A stretch of DNA of 64,000 nucleotides from Alteromonas sp. ALT199 (lineage in GTDB: Bacteria > Pseudomonadota > Gammaproteobacteria > Enterobacterales > Alteromonadaceae): NCBI RefSeq assembly GCF_018619335.1, contig NZ_JAHHDX010000015.1, forward strand, positions 1 to 64,000, in the 5' to 3' direction. The position numbers and the translations under genes were made by a program. Below, one piece after another: positions 44,364 through 52,890 of this stretch; position 1 is the first letter of the stretch; each line of letters starts with the position of its first letter. Under the pieces are notes generated by a model. It saw only the letters and a program-made list of their open reading frames with translations. It did no database searches and was not told the origin of the DNA.

Positions 44364-45379
44364 TAATTGCCTCCTTGCTCTTCTTCATCATAACCGACGA
44401 GAGATAGCGCTCTGGCTTTAAACCCCATTTTTTCTGCCTGATACATCAGGGCATCTTCTCTGCCGTGAGTTACCCACACTTCTTTCGGGTTAACTTCTTC
44501 TATGGTTTGCAGCAATTCAGGCCAGTCGCAATGATCAGAGATAATAAGCGGTAGCTCGGCATTCTTTTGTTTTGCGCGAGCGCGAATTTGCATCCAGCCA
44601 GACGCCACAACAGGTCGCACGTTAGGCAAGCTTCGTGACCACCTGTCGGCAAGTGCAGAAGGGGGCGCAATGACTATCTCGCCGGCTAATGTTTTTTTAT
44701 CCGCAACCTCAGATACTGGAATTAACTCACCCAAGTCTATACCTAATTGCTTGTATAGGTCACACAGCTTTAGCTGCGCGCCATGCAGGTAAATTGGCTT
44801 CATGTAGCCTGCTTCTCGTAACGCTAATATAACCCGCTGGCATTTACCTAGCGCATAAGCGCCTACTAGATGGCATCGTTCTGGAAACACCCGTAACGAA
44901 TGAAGAAGTTTTTCAATTTCATGTTCAATAGGCGGGTGCTTAAAGACTGGAAGCCCGAAGGTGGCTTCGGTAATCAAAACATCGCAAGGGACAACTTTAA
45001 AGGGCGGGCATGTAGGGTCTTGTCGGCGCTTATAATCACCGGAAACTACAACGCGGTAGCCTGCATATTCAATGAGAATTTGTGTAGAGCCAAGAATATG
45101 GCCTGCAGGGTAAAACGTGGCTTTTACATCGTTAAAAGTAATACTTTCACCCATAGCTACGGTATTCTGGTGAATCGCCATATCTTCACCGTAGCGGGTT
45201 TGCATAATAGCCAGTGTTTCTGAGCTTGCGTACACACTGTTATGACCTGCCCGTGCATGGTCAGCGTGACCGTGTGTGACAAGGGCGGTGGCGACTTCAT
45301 TCATTGGGTCGATGTAAAACTCACCCGGCTCGCAATAAAGGCCAGTATCGTCAGCTTTTAGCCAAGTTGATGGGTGCAC
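44363..45379 (-). CDS. ligase-associated MBL-fold exonuclease
   Basis: Metallo-beta-lactamase/beta-CASP-type nuclease-like protein of 338 residues, known in databases as the ligase-associated DNA damage response exonuclease. The metal motif HGHADHARAGH (HxHxDH) is near residues 34-44. FYPAGHILGSTQILIEY and VVSGDYKRR carry later ligands, and ISDHCDWPEL and VWVTHGRED lie in the C-terminal part. GTG 45379 has AGGA nine bases upstream. It is translated first and coupled to the ligase. The beta-CASP region is short compared with RNase J. Confidence 0.9.
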   Translation of the reverse strand: MHPSTWLKADDTGLYCEPGEFYIDPMNEVATALVTHGHADHARAGHNSVYASSETLAIMQTRYGEDMAIHQNTVAMGESITFNDVKATFYPAGHILGSTQILIEYAGYRVVVSGDYKRRQDPTCPPFKVVPCDVLITEATFGLPVFKHPPIEHEIEKLLHSLRVFPERCHLVGAYALGKCQRVILALREAGYMKPIYLHGAQLKLCDLYKQLGIDLGELIPVSEVADKKTLAGEIVIAPPSALADRWSRSLPNVRPVVASGWMQIRARAKQKNAELPLIISDHCDWPELLQTIEEVNPKEVWVTHGREDALMYQAEKMGFKARALSLVGYDEEEQGGN

Positions 45380-45444
45380 TACTCACAGTCCTGTTAAATC
45401 AGAGAATGCTTGTTACTACGTATTTAATCCCTTAAAACGACCAC

Positions 45445-45705
45445 TTGAAGTATGCAAGACCAATAACTCAATTTGATGGCGAGTTCTCTGTCGAGTTAGA
45501 TGCAGATTATTGCTTCCGCCCTGATTGGAGTATGGGAGTGACCTACATTCATGAAAGCAATGAAGTAATAGGTTCAGACAACGTGATTGAGCTAGGCACT
45601 CACTATTGGTTCAACCCGCATTCATCTATTGAATTTGGGTTAGGCTATGATACTGACGAAAGCCAATTAGGCTCGGCTACTTTGCTAGGTACTATAAGAT
45701 TCTAG
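45445..45705 (+). pseudogene. C-terminal remnant of an outer-membrane beta-barrel protein
   Basis: An 86-residue open frame (TTG 45445, no ribosome-binding site) with alternating hydrophobic strands: FDGEFSVELDADYCF, WSMGVTYIHE, NVIELGTHYWF, SSIEFGLGYD and LGSATLLGTIRF. It ends in Phe, as outer-membrane barrels do. Just upstream in frame, NDHLKYA continues the protein-like sequence until a stop (TAA), so the 5' part is missing. It reads as the tail of a lost barrel gene. A terminator hairpin still follows. It sits exactly where the repair locus is split. Confidence 0.55.
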
Positions 45706-45728
45706 CTAGTTACGCCAATATGCTGCAG

Positions 45729-45752
45729 GACCAGGTTTTACCTGGTTCTTTT
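45729..45752 (+). terminator. terminator after the barrel remnant
   Basis: ACCAGGT (45730-45736), loop TTT, and ACCTGGT (45740-45746) form a 7-bp stem followed by TCTTTT. It would end transcripts of the remnant and may also slow leftward transcription from the DUF418 gene. Confidence 0.65.
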
Positions 45753-45795
45753 ACTTAAATCGGAATCATATAACCTCGTTTAGTTCAGATGTTAG

Positions 45796-47007
45796 CTACG
45801 AGGTTTTGTTCGCCTCTGTCGCCATTTCTTGCACTGCAACCAAACCGTCATCTTGCTTGCTTTGTTGCTTCTTATAAAAGCTGCGCAGATATAGTCTTCG
45901 CCATACTGCTTCAAATGGCCCTTGATCGAAATGCTTAGTAATAAAATTCGCCAGCAAAATTTGAATTGCTGTGAGCGCAAGGGTAATTAACATCAAATCG
46001 AGCAGCGTCACGGTATAGGCAAACTCGGGATAGTAGGCGGGCATAATCACACGAAATAACACAGCTAAAACAATAGATTGTGTTAGGTAGAGAGTAAACG
46101 CCACCTTGCCGCAGTTAATAAGTGACTGATACCACCAGGCGGTTGTATTTTTCACTTTAATTAACAGATGAGCGTAGGCAAAAGCACAGAAAATAGCGGG
46201 GATACTGGTGAACATGGGAATAACATCTGAGGTTACTTGCTCAAACATTATCTGAGGAATAACAGTAATAACAGATGTTGCTATGGCAATAATGGCCACT
46301 TTCTTAAAGACAGCAGAAGAAAAACCAACGCTAAAGAAACCGCTTCTATAAAGGTAGGCACCAAACATCATAAGCCCCATCGACTGCCACAGCATGGAAA
46401 AAGGTGCTGCAATAACGGTAGCAAGAACAAAAGAAGCTTGAACACCAATTTGGAACAAATAACTACTTTGCCATTCCATAACCTCTTTGGCGTAAGCTTC
46501 GCTAGACCTAAGGGGAAGTGCGCCACCATAGTCGTATGAAAGAGTAAGTGCTATGCCAAAAACAAGTATAATGATGCTTCCCACGACGAGATATTTAACG
46601 CTTTTCGCGCGAAGCTCTTCTTGGTCTAGCGTTAAGTGTTTTAGTACAAAATAGGCGCAAAGACTGTAATAAAGCAGTATGTCGCCGCCAAATATAAACA
46701 CGCCATGTATTAACCCAAATAAAAATAGCCATTTAAGCCGAGATTTAGAAAAGTCTAAAAAGTTGCGCCCACGCTTTTGGCAAGCATCAAATTGAATAGC
46801 CAAACCTGCTCCAAACAGCAGGCAGAATAATGTACGAAATCTACCATCTAAGAAAAGCGCGCTAACTGTCGAGATAATCTCATCGGACAAAAGTGATTCT
46901 TCAAAAAACGCGTAGCCAGTGTAAAAATTTTGATGGTATGCAATGTTTAAAAACAGTATGCCAAGGATTGCTAAGCCTCTAATGGCATCTATCGATTGAA
47001 TTCGCAT
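45796..47007 (-). CDS. DUF418 (YeiB-like) membrane protein
   Basis: Inner-membrane protein of 403 residues in the DUF418/YeiB family, related to acyltransferase-3-type and heparan-alpha-glucosaminide acetyltransferase proteins; the substrate is unknown. The N-terminal signature SIDAIRGLAILGILFLN (about 4-20) and the GRFRTLFCLLFGAGLA motif are typical. About ten hydrophobic segments are visible, and the DUF418 domain proper covers about 220-385 with GKVAFTLYLTQSIV. AAGGA precedes ATG 47007. It is divergent from the Lhr helicase gene and separates the two halves of the repair locus. Confidence 0.85.
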   Translation of the reverse strand: MRIQSIDAIRGLAILGILFLNIAYHQNFYTGYAFFEESLLSDEIISTVSALFLDGRFRTLFCLLFGAGLAIQFDACQKRGRNFLDFSKSRLKWLFLFGLIHGVFIFGGDILLYYSLCAYFVLKHLTLDQEELRAKSVKYLVVGSIIILVFGIALTLSYDYGGALPLRSSEAYAKEVMEWQSSYLFQIGVQASFVLATVIAAPFSMLWQSMGLMMFGAYLYRSGFFSVGFSSAVFKKVAIIAIATSVITVIPQIMFEQVTSDVIPMFTSIPAIFCAFAYAHLLIKVKNTTAWWYQSLINCGKVAFTLYLTQSIVLAVLFRVIMPAYYPEFAYTVTLLDLMLITLALTAIQILLANFITKHFDQGPFEAVWRRLYLRSFYKKQQSKQDDGLVAVQEMATEANKTS

Positions 47008-47266
47008 TTACGTTCCTTGTAGTCACATGTTGTTGTGTAGCGAGTGTAGTGTATTCGTTTTCGTGGTGTCGATGTAAATAATGTATCCAAACATTAATTA
47101 ACGACACATGTCTTAAATTACAGTAGAGGGCCAATGTTTCAAGGAGGTTGAGCTTTCATTGACACTTAGAGATTAATTGAAAATCCCATTAAGAATGGCG
47201 TTGGTATATATAAACTTAACTAAGGATTTGGCGTATAAAGCGAAAAAGGCATAACAGATACTGTAA

Positions 47267-49765
47267 ATGACATTACTACCTCCCGCTTTCGCTAAGTGGT
47301 TTACGCAAAAAGGCTGGCAACTACGTGATTATCAGCACACTATGTTGGTGGAAAAAGATAAACATGACTGTACGTTACTTATAGCGCCAACAGGGGCGGG
47401 TAAAACTCTGTCAGGTTTTCTGCCGAGTTTGGTAGAGCTTAGTGACCTAAACGAGAATAATACGTCGGCTGAAAGCAAGAGTAAGCAGAGTGGGTTTACT
47501 GGTTTGCATACCTTGTACATTTCTCCACTTAAAGCGTTAACCCAAGATATTCATCGCAACCTGTTACAGCCTATCGAGGAAATGGCACTGCCTATCACTG
47601 CGGAAACCCGTACTGGTGATACGCCTTCTCATAAGCGTCAGCGACAGCGTAAAAAGCCGCCTAATATTCTACTTACTACCCCGGAATCCCTCATGCTGAT
47701 GTTAAGTTACGCCGATGCCGATAAGCTTTTCGGCAAGCTAAAACGCGTGATCATCGATGAAACTCACAGTTTAATGGCTAATAAGCGCGGCGACTTTTTA
47801 TCACTCGCCCTAGCACGGTTAAGCGTGCTTTCACCAAGCTGTAAACGCATAGGTTTGTCAGCGACAGTAGCATTTCCCGAGACTTTGGGCGCGTGGCTAG
47901 CGGGCAGTGACAGTGTTGCCAATATCATCAAAGTAAAAGCGGGAGAAAAGCCAAAAGTTGAAATGCTGCACTCTAAAGCGCGCATGCCTTTTGGCGGCTT
48001 TATGGCCCGTTACGCCATTGATGATATCTATGAGGCGATAGAAAATGCGCAGACCACGCTGGTTTTTGTCAATACCCGTGCTCAGTCCGAGCTTCTATTT
48101 CAAATGCTGTGGGAAGCAAACAAGGCTGCGCTCCCGATTGCACTTTATCACGGCAGTTTAAGCAAAGAGCAAAGGCGAAAAACCGAAGCCATGATGGCAA
48201 GTGGTATGCTAAGAGCAATTGTGTGTACTTCTGCGTTAGAACTAGGTATCGACTGGGGCGATGTAGATAAGGTCATTCAAGTAGGTGCGCCTAAAGGGGT
48301 AAGCAGGCTGCTGCAAAGGATAGGGCGAGCGAACCACAGGTTAGATGAGCCTAGCGAAGCGTTACTTGTACCAGCAAACCGTTTTGAAGCGCTAGAATGC
48401 CAAGCGGCCATTACGGCTATTGAAAAAGGTGAACTTGATGGCGAAAGCCCTCAGCCAGGCGCCCTAGATATCATTCCGCAGTTTATCTTGAACTGTTTAT
48501 GTAGCAAAGCTGATAGCCCAGATGCCTTGTATCAAGAGATACTTACCGCTACGCCTTATCAAGGGTTAGACAAAGACGATTTCGACAAGCTGTGGCGCTT
48601 TACGCAAGACGGAGGCAGTGCCCTTAATGCGTATGAACGATATCAGCGTTTAACGCAAAACGACGATGGCACTTTTGCGCCTGCAAATCAGCGAGTTATA
48701 CAAAGACACAGGCAAAACATAGGCACAATCGTTGAGGCAGGGCGTTTAAAGGTAAAGCGCATTAGAAGGGGAAACCAAGGCAAGATCATTGGCGAGGTAG
48801 AAGAGTACTTCGCCCAGCAGTTAACGCCTGGAGATACCTTTTATTTCGGCGGAGAAACACTGCGCTTTGAAGCTATCCGCGACATGCAGCTTCACGCCAA
48901 GTCGGCAAAAGCCAAAGAGCCTAAAATACCAAGCTACGCAGGCGGTCAAATGCCGCTATCTACCTATCTAGCAGAAGGGGTACGGGCTATCTTGGCCAGT
49001 CAAAAAACCTGGAAGGCACTGCCCGCACAGGTACAAGAGTGGCTGAAGCTTCAGCAGGCGTTCTCTCAGCTACCTAGCCCTGAAAAGGTGCTGGTGGAGC
49101 AGTTTCCATTTAGGCAGGCGCATTATACCTTGTACTACACCTTCGACGGACGCAAAGCGAACCAAACCTTAGGTATGTTATTAACACGGCGAATGGAAAA
49201 AATGGGCATTAAGCCTTTAAGCTTCAGCGTGACTGATTATGGTTTATCGGTAGCATCAGTGAACGCCATCACCCAAGGGCAATTACAGCAGCTGTTTCAG
49301 CCGGATATTCTAGGCGACGAGTTAGAAGATTGGATGTTACAAGCGCCAATGCTAAAGCGTTCGTTCAGACAAGTAGCGGTGGTGAGTGGGCTTACTGAAC
49401 AGCGTTATCACGCCAGTCAAAAAACCATGAAGCAAGTAACGTTTTCTACCGACCTTATTTACGATACATTGCGAGAGCACGACCGGGACCATATATTACT
49501 TAAAGTAGCGCGTGCTGATGCTGAGCGTGAACTACTAGACTTACGGCGGCTCGCTAACTTACTGATTCGCTATGTAGATTCAGCAACATTAGTGAACCTT
49601 GAAAAACCCTCTCCCATGGCCATACCTATTGTGCTTGATGTACGCAGTGAGCAAGTAAAAGGCGCTGGGGCACAGGCCATCATCGAGCAGGCTGATTTGT
49701 ATGCGGAAGCTGAAACCATGTTAGATGAAGTTCGCGCACTACTCTCAGGGACTAGCGTTGAATAG
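47267..49765 (+). CDS. ligase-associated Lhr-type DEXH helicase
   Basis: Superfamily 2 helicase of 832 residues, the size and type of Lhr-Core. Known Lhr-Core enzymes are 3'-5' ATP-driven translocases that unwind RNA:DNA hybrids. Motif I IAPTGAGKTLSGFLPSL is near 39-55, motif II IDETHSL near 165, motif III GLSATVAFPE near 199, motif V VCTSALELGIDWGDVD near 320, and motif VI RLLQRIGRANHRLD near 345. The winged-helix and Lhr-specific domains fill the rest. The C-terminal extension of full-length Lhr (about 1500 residues) is absent. It is followed by pdeM 188 bases later. Confidence 0.93.
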   Translation: MTLLPPAFAKWFTQKGWQLRDYQHTMLVEKDKHDCTLLIAPTGAGKTLSGFLPSLVELSDLNENNTSAESKSKQSGFTGLHTLYISPLKALTQDIHRNLLQPIEEMALPITAETRTGDTPSHKRQRQRKKPPNILLTTPESLMLMLSYADADKLFGKLKRVIIDETHSLMANKRGDFLSLALARLSVLSPSCKRIGLSATVAFPETLGAWLAGSDSVANIIKVKAGEKPKVEMLHSKARMPFGGFMARYAIDDIYEAIENAQTTLVFVNTRAQSELLFQMLWEANKAALPIALYHGSLSKEQRRKTEAMMASGMLRAIVCTSALELGIDWGDVDKVIQVGAPKGVSRLLQRIGRANHRLDEPSEALLVPANRFEALECQAAITAIEKGELDGESPQPGALDIIPQFILNCLCSKADSPDALYQEILTATPYQGLDKDDFDKLWRFTQDGGSALNAYERYQRLTQNDDGTFAPANQRVIQRHRQNIGTIVEAGRLKVKRIRRGNQGKIIGEVEEYFAQQLTPGDTFYFGGETLRFEAIRDMQLHAKSAKAKEPKIPSYAGGQMPLSTYLAEGVRAILASQKTWKALPAQVQEWLKLQQAFSQLPSPEKVLVEQFPFRQAHYTLYYTFDGRKANQTLGMLLTRRMEKMGIKPLSFSVTDYGLSVASVNAITQGQLQQLFQPDILGDELEDWMLQAPMLKRSFRQVAVVSGLTEQRYHASQKTMKQVTFSTDLIYDTLREHDRDHILLKVARADAERELLDLRRLANLLIRYVDSATLVNLEKPSPMAIPIVLDVRSEQVKGAGAQAIIEQADLYAEAETMLDEVRALLSGTSVE

Positions 49766-49953
49766 GGTAGGACTAAACAGAATAATTAAACTTCGCTTTC
49801 CCATATTGTCGATGTACCTCACGCCAAATGCTTTACTTAATAAAGATTTGCGGTAAGTCCGTTGAACAGAAAAGCTTAATAGTATTTCGCTAAATAAACG
49901 TGCAGCGTTACTCAGGTACTAAAAACTCACAAACGAAAAATAAAGAGGATAAT

Positions 49954-50658
49954 TTGGCAATAACCGACGCGTGGCTGACTGAAAAAGTCAGTCAGCGGCA
50001 TATCACTATTACGAAATATGCAGACTACCTGTGGTTATTAGACGCACGTGGTGTGGCGTATTTACCCGCATGCGACTGGCTGATTGTCTCTGATCTTCAC
50101 CTAGAAAAAGGCAGCTATTTACGCAGTTATGCGAACCCCTTACCCAGCTTAGATTCCACCGCCACACTCAAACGTCTGGAAAGTATTATCGATGATTACA
50201 AACCTTTGCGAGTAATCAGCTTAGGGGACAGTTTTCACGACAAGCATAGTATGTCTCGTATGACTAATAAGGACCGTCAGCATTTATGTAGGCTTGTTGA
50301 TAACGTCAATGAATGGATGTGGGTAGAAGGCAACCATGACCCAGATTTGCCTGAGGGCATTCCAGGCACGCCATGTTTTGAAGTAGTGCTAGATAATATG
50401 GTATTCAGGCATGAGCCGGAATTAAACGAAAAGCGAGCGCAAGTTATCGGTCACTATCACCCTAAAAAGCGGACCACCATTACACGCCGTCGTTACTCTG
50501 GCAAATGCTTTACTAACAAAGAAAACTTATTTGTCATGCCCGCTTTCGGGCAATTCACCGGCGGGTTAGACATAGACGAAGATGTAATGCTAGCGCTTCT
50601 TCCCAAGCCGACCCGTCAGGTTTTCATGCTCTGTGACGGCATTATCTTCAAGATATAG
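49954..50658 (+). CDS. pdeM: ligase-associated metallophosphoesterase PdeM
   Basis: Calcineurin-like phosphoesterase of 234 residues, the endonuclease/phosphodiesterase member of the ligase-associated repair set. All two-metal motifs are visible: SDLHLEKG (DxH), SLGDSFHD (GDxxHD), VEGNHDPD (GNHD), and GHYHPKK (GHxHP); a His lies in FRHEPE. The longest frame starts at GTG 49900, but GAGG at 49945-49948 is five bases before TTG 49954, which starts the typical MAITDAWL-like N-terminus. Some homologues act on DNA with 2',3'-cyclic or phosphodiester substrates; the natural one is not known. Confidence 0.92.
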   Translation: MAITDAWLTEKVSQRHITITKYADYLWLLDARGVAYLPACDWLIVSDLHLEKGSYLRSYANPLPSLDSTATLKRLESIIDDYKPLRVISLGDSFHDKHSMSRMTNKDRQHLCRLVDNVNEWMWVEGNHDPDLPEGIPGTPCFEVVLDNMVFRHEPELNEKRAQVIGHYHPKKRTTITRRRYSGKCFTNKENLFVMPAFGQFTGGLDIDEDVMLALLPKPTRQVFMLCDGIIFKI

Positions 50659-50668
50659 CCCACCAAAA

Positions 50669-50783
50669 ATGGGGTCAGAGTACATTTCCCCTTTAGCAGA
50701 ATTGAGATGGGGTCAGAGAATTGAGATGGGGTCAGAGTACATTTCACAGTTATCGCTGCTTCGAAAAAATGTACTCTGACCCC
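50669..50783. repeat. REP-like GGGGTCAGAGTACATTT repeats
   Basis: GGGGTCAGAGTACATTT occurs at 50671-50687 and 50728-50744, and its exact complement at 50767-50783. The middle has a perfect tandem 19-base duplication (50700-50718 and 50719-50737) of AATTGAGATGGGGTCAGAG. The inner copy and the inverted copy can form a 17-bp hairpin with a 22-base loop. This sequence type is known around REP-associated tyrosine transposases (RAYT) in marine gammaproteobacteria. No transposase gene is present here. It fills the gap between convergent pdeM and aguB and could act as a terminator. Confidence 0.8.
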
Positions 50784-50793
50784 TTTATTTGGG

Positions 50794-51687
50794 TTAGTCG
50801 CGCCAGCGTTTGGTCAATTCGTCGTAGGCGTCTATGCGGCGGTCACGGAAGTAAGGCCAAATGCGCTTAACCTGTTCGGTACGTTCCATATCAAGCTCAA
50901 CTGATAGCGTGGTTTCACCTTCAGCTTCGGCTTTTGCCAAAATCTCGCCCTGCGGGCCTGCAACAAAGCTTTGCCCCCAAAACTGAATGCCTGGGTCGCC
51001 TTTAACAGGTGATGCTTCAAAACCAGTGCGGTTCGCCACAATTACTGGTACTGAGTTTGCCACAGCATGAGAGCGCTGGATGGTTTCCCATGCGCCATGC
51101 TGACGGGTACGCTCTTCTTCGGTGTCAGTTAAGTCCCAGCCAATAGCCGTAGGGTAGAACAACAAGTCTGCACCTGCCATTGCCATTAGGCGTGCCGCTT
51201 CTGGGTACCATTGATCCCAACATACCAAGACGCCAAGCTTACCTACGCTAGTTTCAATAGGCGTGAAGCCCATATCGCCCGGCGTGAAATAAAACTTCTC
51301 GTAAAAACCCGGGTCGTCAGGAATGTGCATTTTACGGTATTTACCCGCAATTTCTTTACTGCGGTCGAACACTACGGCGGTGTTGTGATACAAACCTGAA
51401 CCGCGCTTTTCAAAAAGCGACGTCACTAAAACGATATTGTGCTTTTCAGCGAGTTCACCAAAAAAGTCTGTTGCTGGACCTGGTATTGGTTCAGCCAAAT
51501 CAAAGGCGTCAGTATCTTCTTGCTGGCAAAAATACAAGGTGCTGTGCAGCTCTTGAAGCAAAATACACTCGCAACCTTCAGCTGCTAATTTGGCAACTTG
51601 CTCGGCACTTTTATTCCAGTTCGTTGCTTTGTCGTTGTCGGCAACGGCCTGTTGTACCAGACCAACTTTTAGCTTAGCTGGGCGCAT
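50794..51687 (-). CDS. aguB: N-carbamoylputrescine amidase AguB
   Basis: Nitrilase-superfamily enzyme of 297 residues that converts N-carbamoylputrescine to putrescine, CO2 and ammonia. The catalytic triad is visible: Glu in LLQELHST (about 43-50), Lys in GKYRKMHIPDD (about 116-126) and Cys in GVLVCWDQWYPEAARLM (about 152-168). The late segment with IQFWGQSFVAGPQGE is typical of AguB. GGAG lies nine bases before ATG 51687. Its start overlaps the end of aguA by 14 bases, so the two enzymes of the agmatine-to-putrescine route are made together. Confidence 0.94.
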   Translation of the reverse strand: MRPAKLKVGLVQQAVADNDKATNWNKSAEQVAKLAAEGCECILLQELHSTLYFCQQEDTDAFDLAEPIPGPATDFFGELAEKHNIVLVTSLFEKRGSGLYHNTAVVFDRSKEIAGKYRKMHIPDDPGFYEKFYFTPGDMGFTPIETSVGKLGVLVCWDQWYPEAARLMAMAGADLLFYPTAIGWDLTDTEEERTRQHGAWETIQRSHAVANSVPVIVANRTGFEASPVKGDPGIQFWGQSFVAGPQGEILAKAEAEGETTLSVELDMERTEQVKRIWPYFRDRRIDAYDELTKRWRD

Positions 51688-52738
51688 GTAATGACACTCC
51701 TTTCTTTAAGGTGGTGATAATCGAATCTTTTAACGTATTTGTGGGTACTTGCATAGAAATACAATGCAAGCTGCCGTATTGTCTTACGAGTACACTACAA
51801 TCAATTGGTTCAACAATATGATTGGGATGTGCTTTTTGCACCGTCTCAATAGCTTCGGCATCTTCTTCTTCACCGTATACGGGCAACAAAATAGCTTTAT
51901 TACAAATTAAGTAATTGGCATAGGAGGCAGGTAGGCGATCTCCTTCATCGTTTACTATATGAGGCAGCGGTAAATGAAATTGTTCATGCTCTGGCAGTTC
52001 AAGGGCGCACTCGTCACATAACGCTTTCAACCCTTCAAAGTGACTATCATTAGGGCGGTTGTTACACGCCTGAATTACCAAGCCTTTATTCGGTGTAAAA
52101 CGTACTAAAGTATCAATGTGACCATCTGTATCATCACCCTCTAAATGCCCATGCTGCAATATAGTGACCTTGCTGCAGCCCAGCATGTCTTTAAATGCAT
52201 CTTCGTAAGCACTGAGCGACATATCGCCATTTCGCTCAGGGTTAAGTAAACACTGTGCCGTACTTAATAAGTGTCCGTTTTCGTCGATTTCCAACGCGCC
52301 GCCTTCTGCCACAATCGGACTGCTGCGAAGCACAGATTTGCACATGGCGGCGAGATAACGCTGATTAGCAAGGTTATCCTCAGAAGCGTTAAACTTGTTA
52401 CCCCAACCGTTAAAACGAAATTCTACTGGCGAGCCGTTACCTTCGTTGTCTTTACACGTTATAAAGCTGTAATCGCGCATCCAGGTATCATTAAACGAGG
52501 CGGGAACGATAAGCACTTGAGCATTTTCGGATAAACGGGGTTTAAGGTCGTCCACGTCACTTGGCGCGCATAATAAAATGACACCCGCGTTATTGCGATT
52601 CACTGCTGCAATTGCATTCAGGTAGGTCGCTCTTGCTTCTTCCAACCATGGAGCCCAATCGGTTTGTGCGTGCGGCCATGCCAACATCACAGCATCAATG
52701 TCGTGCCATTCTGGCGCCATAATACGGTTGCCGAGCAT
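51674..52738 (-). CDS. aguA: agmatine deiminase AguA
   Basis: Guanidino-group modifying enzyme of 354 residues that turns agmatine into N-carbamoylputrescine. Visible features are MAPEWHDIDAVMLAWPHAQT at the start, FNDTWMRDYSFI, FRFNGWGNKF, VAEGGALEIDENG, the catalytic His in HGHLEGDDTDGHID, and the nucleophile Cys in YGSLHCISMQVP near the C-terminus. It is the first gene of the aguA-aguB unit. Putrescine synthesis through agmatine usually needs arginine decarboxylase (speA), which is not in this window. Confidence 0.94.
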   Translation of the reverse strand: MLGNRIMAPEWHDIDAVMLAWPHAQTDWAPWLEEARATYLNAIAAVNRNNAGVILLCAPSDVDDLKPRLSENAQVLIVPASFNDTWMRDYSFITCKDNEGNGSPVEFRFNGWGNKFNASEDNLANQRYLAAMCKSVLRSSPIVAEGGALEIDENGHLLSTAQCLLNPERNGDMSLSAYEDAFKDMLGCSKVTILQHGHLEGDDTDGHIDTLVRFTPNKGLVIQACNNRPNDSHFEGLKALCDECALELPEHEQFHLPLPHIVNDEGDRLPASYANYLICNKAILLPVYGEEEDAEAIETVQKAHPNHIVEPIDCSVLVRQYGSLHCISMQVPTNTLKDSIITTLKKGVSLHAPS

Positions 52739-52890
52739 AGTAAAATTCCAAGTCGCTTAAAAAAATAGGGAGTGGATTATAGCCATGCCTCGACGAGAGA
52801 CCAAGGCAAATGGCGATGAAATTAATTGACTGTGACGATTAGTGGTAGCGCTCGTAAAAGAGACCGCTACCACTTTATAGGGAGTTTAGC

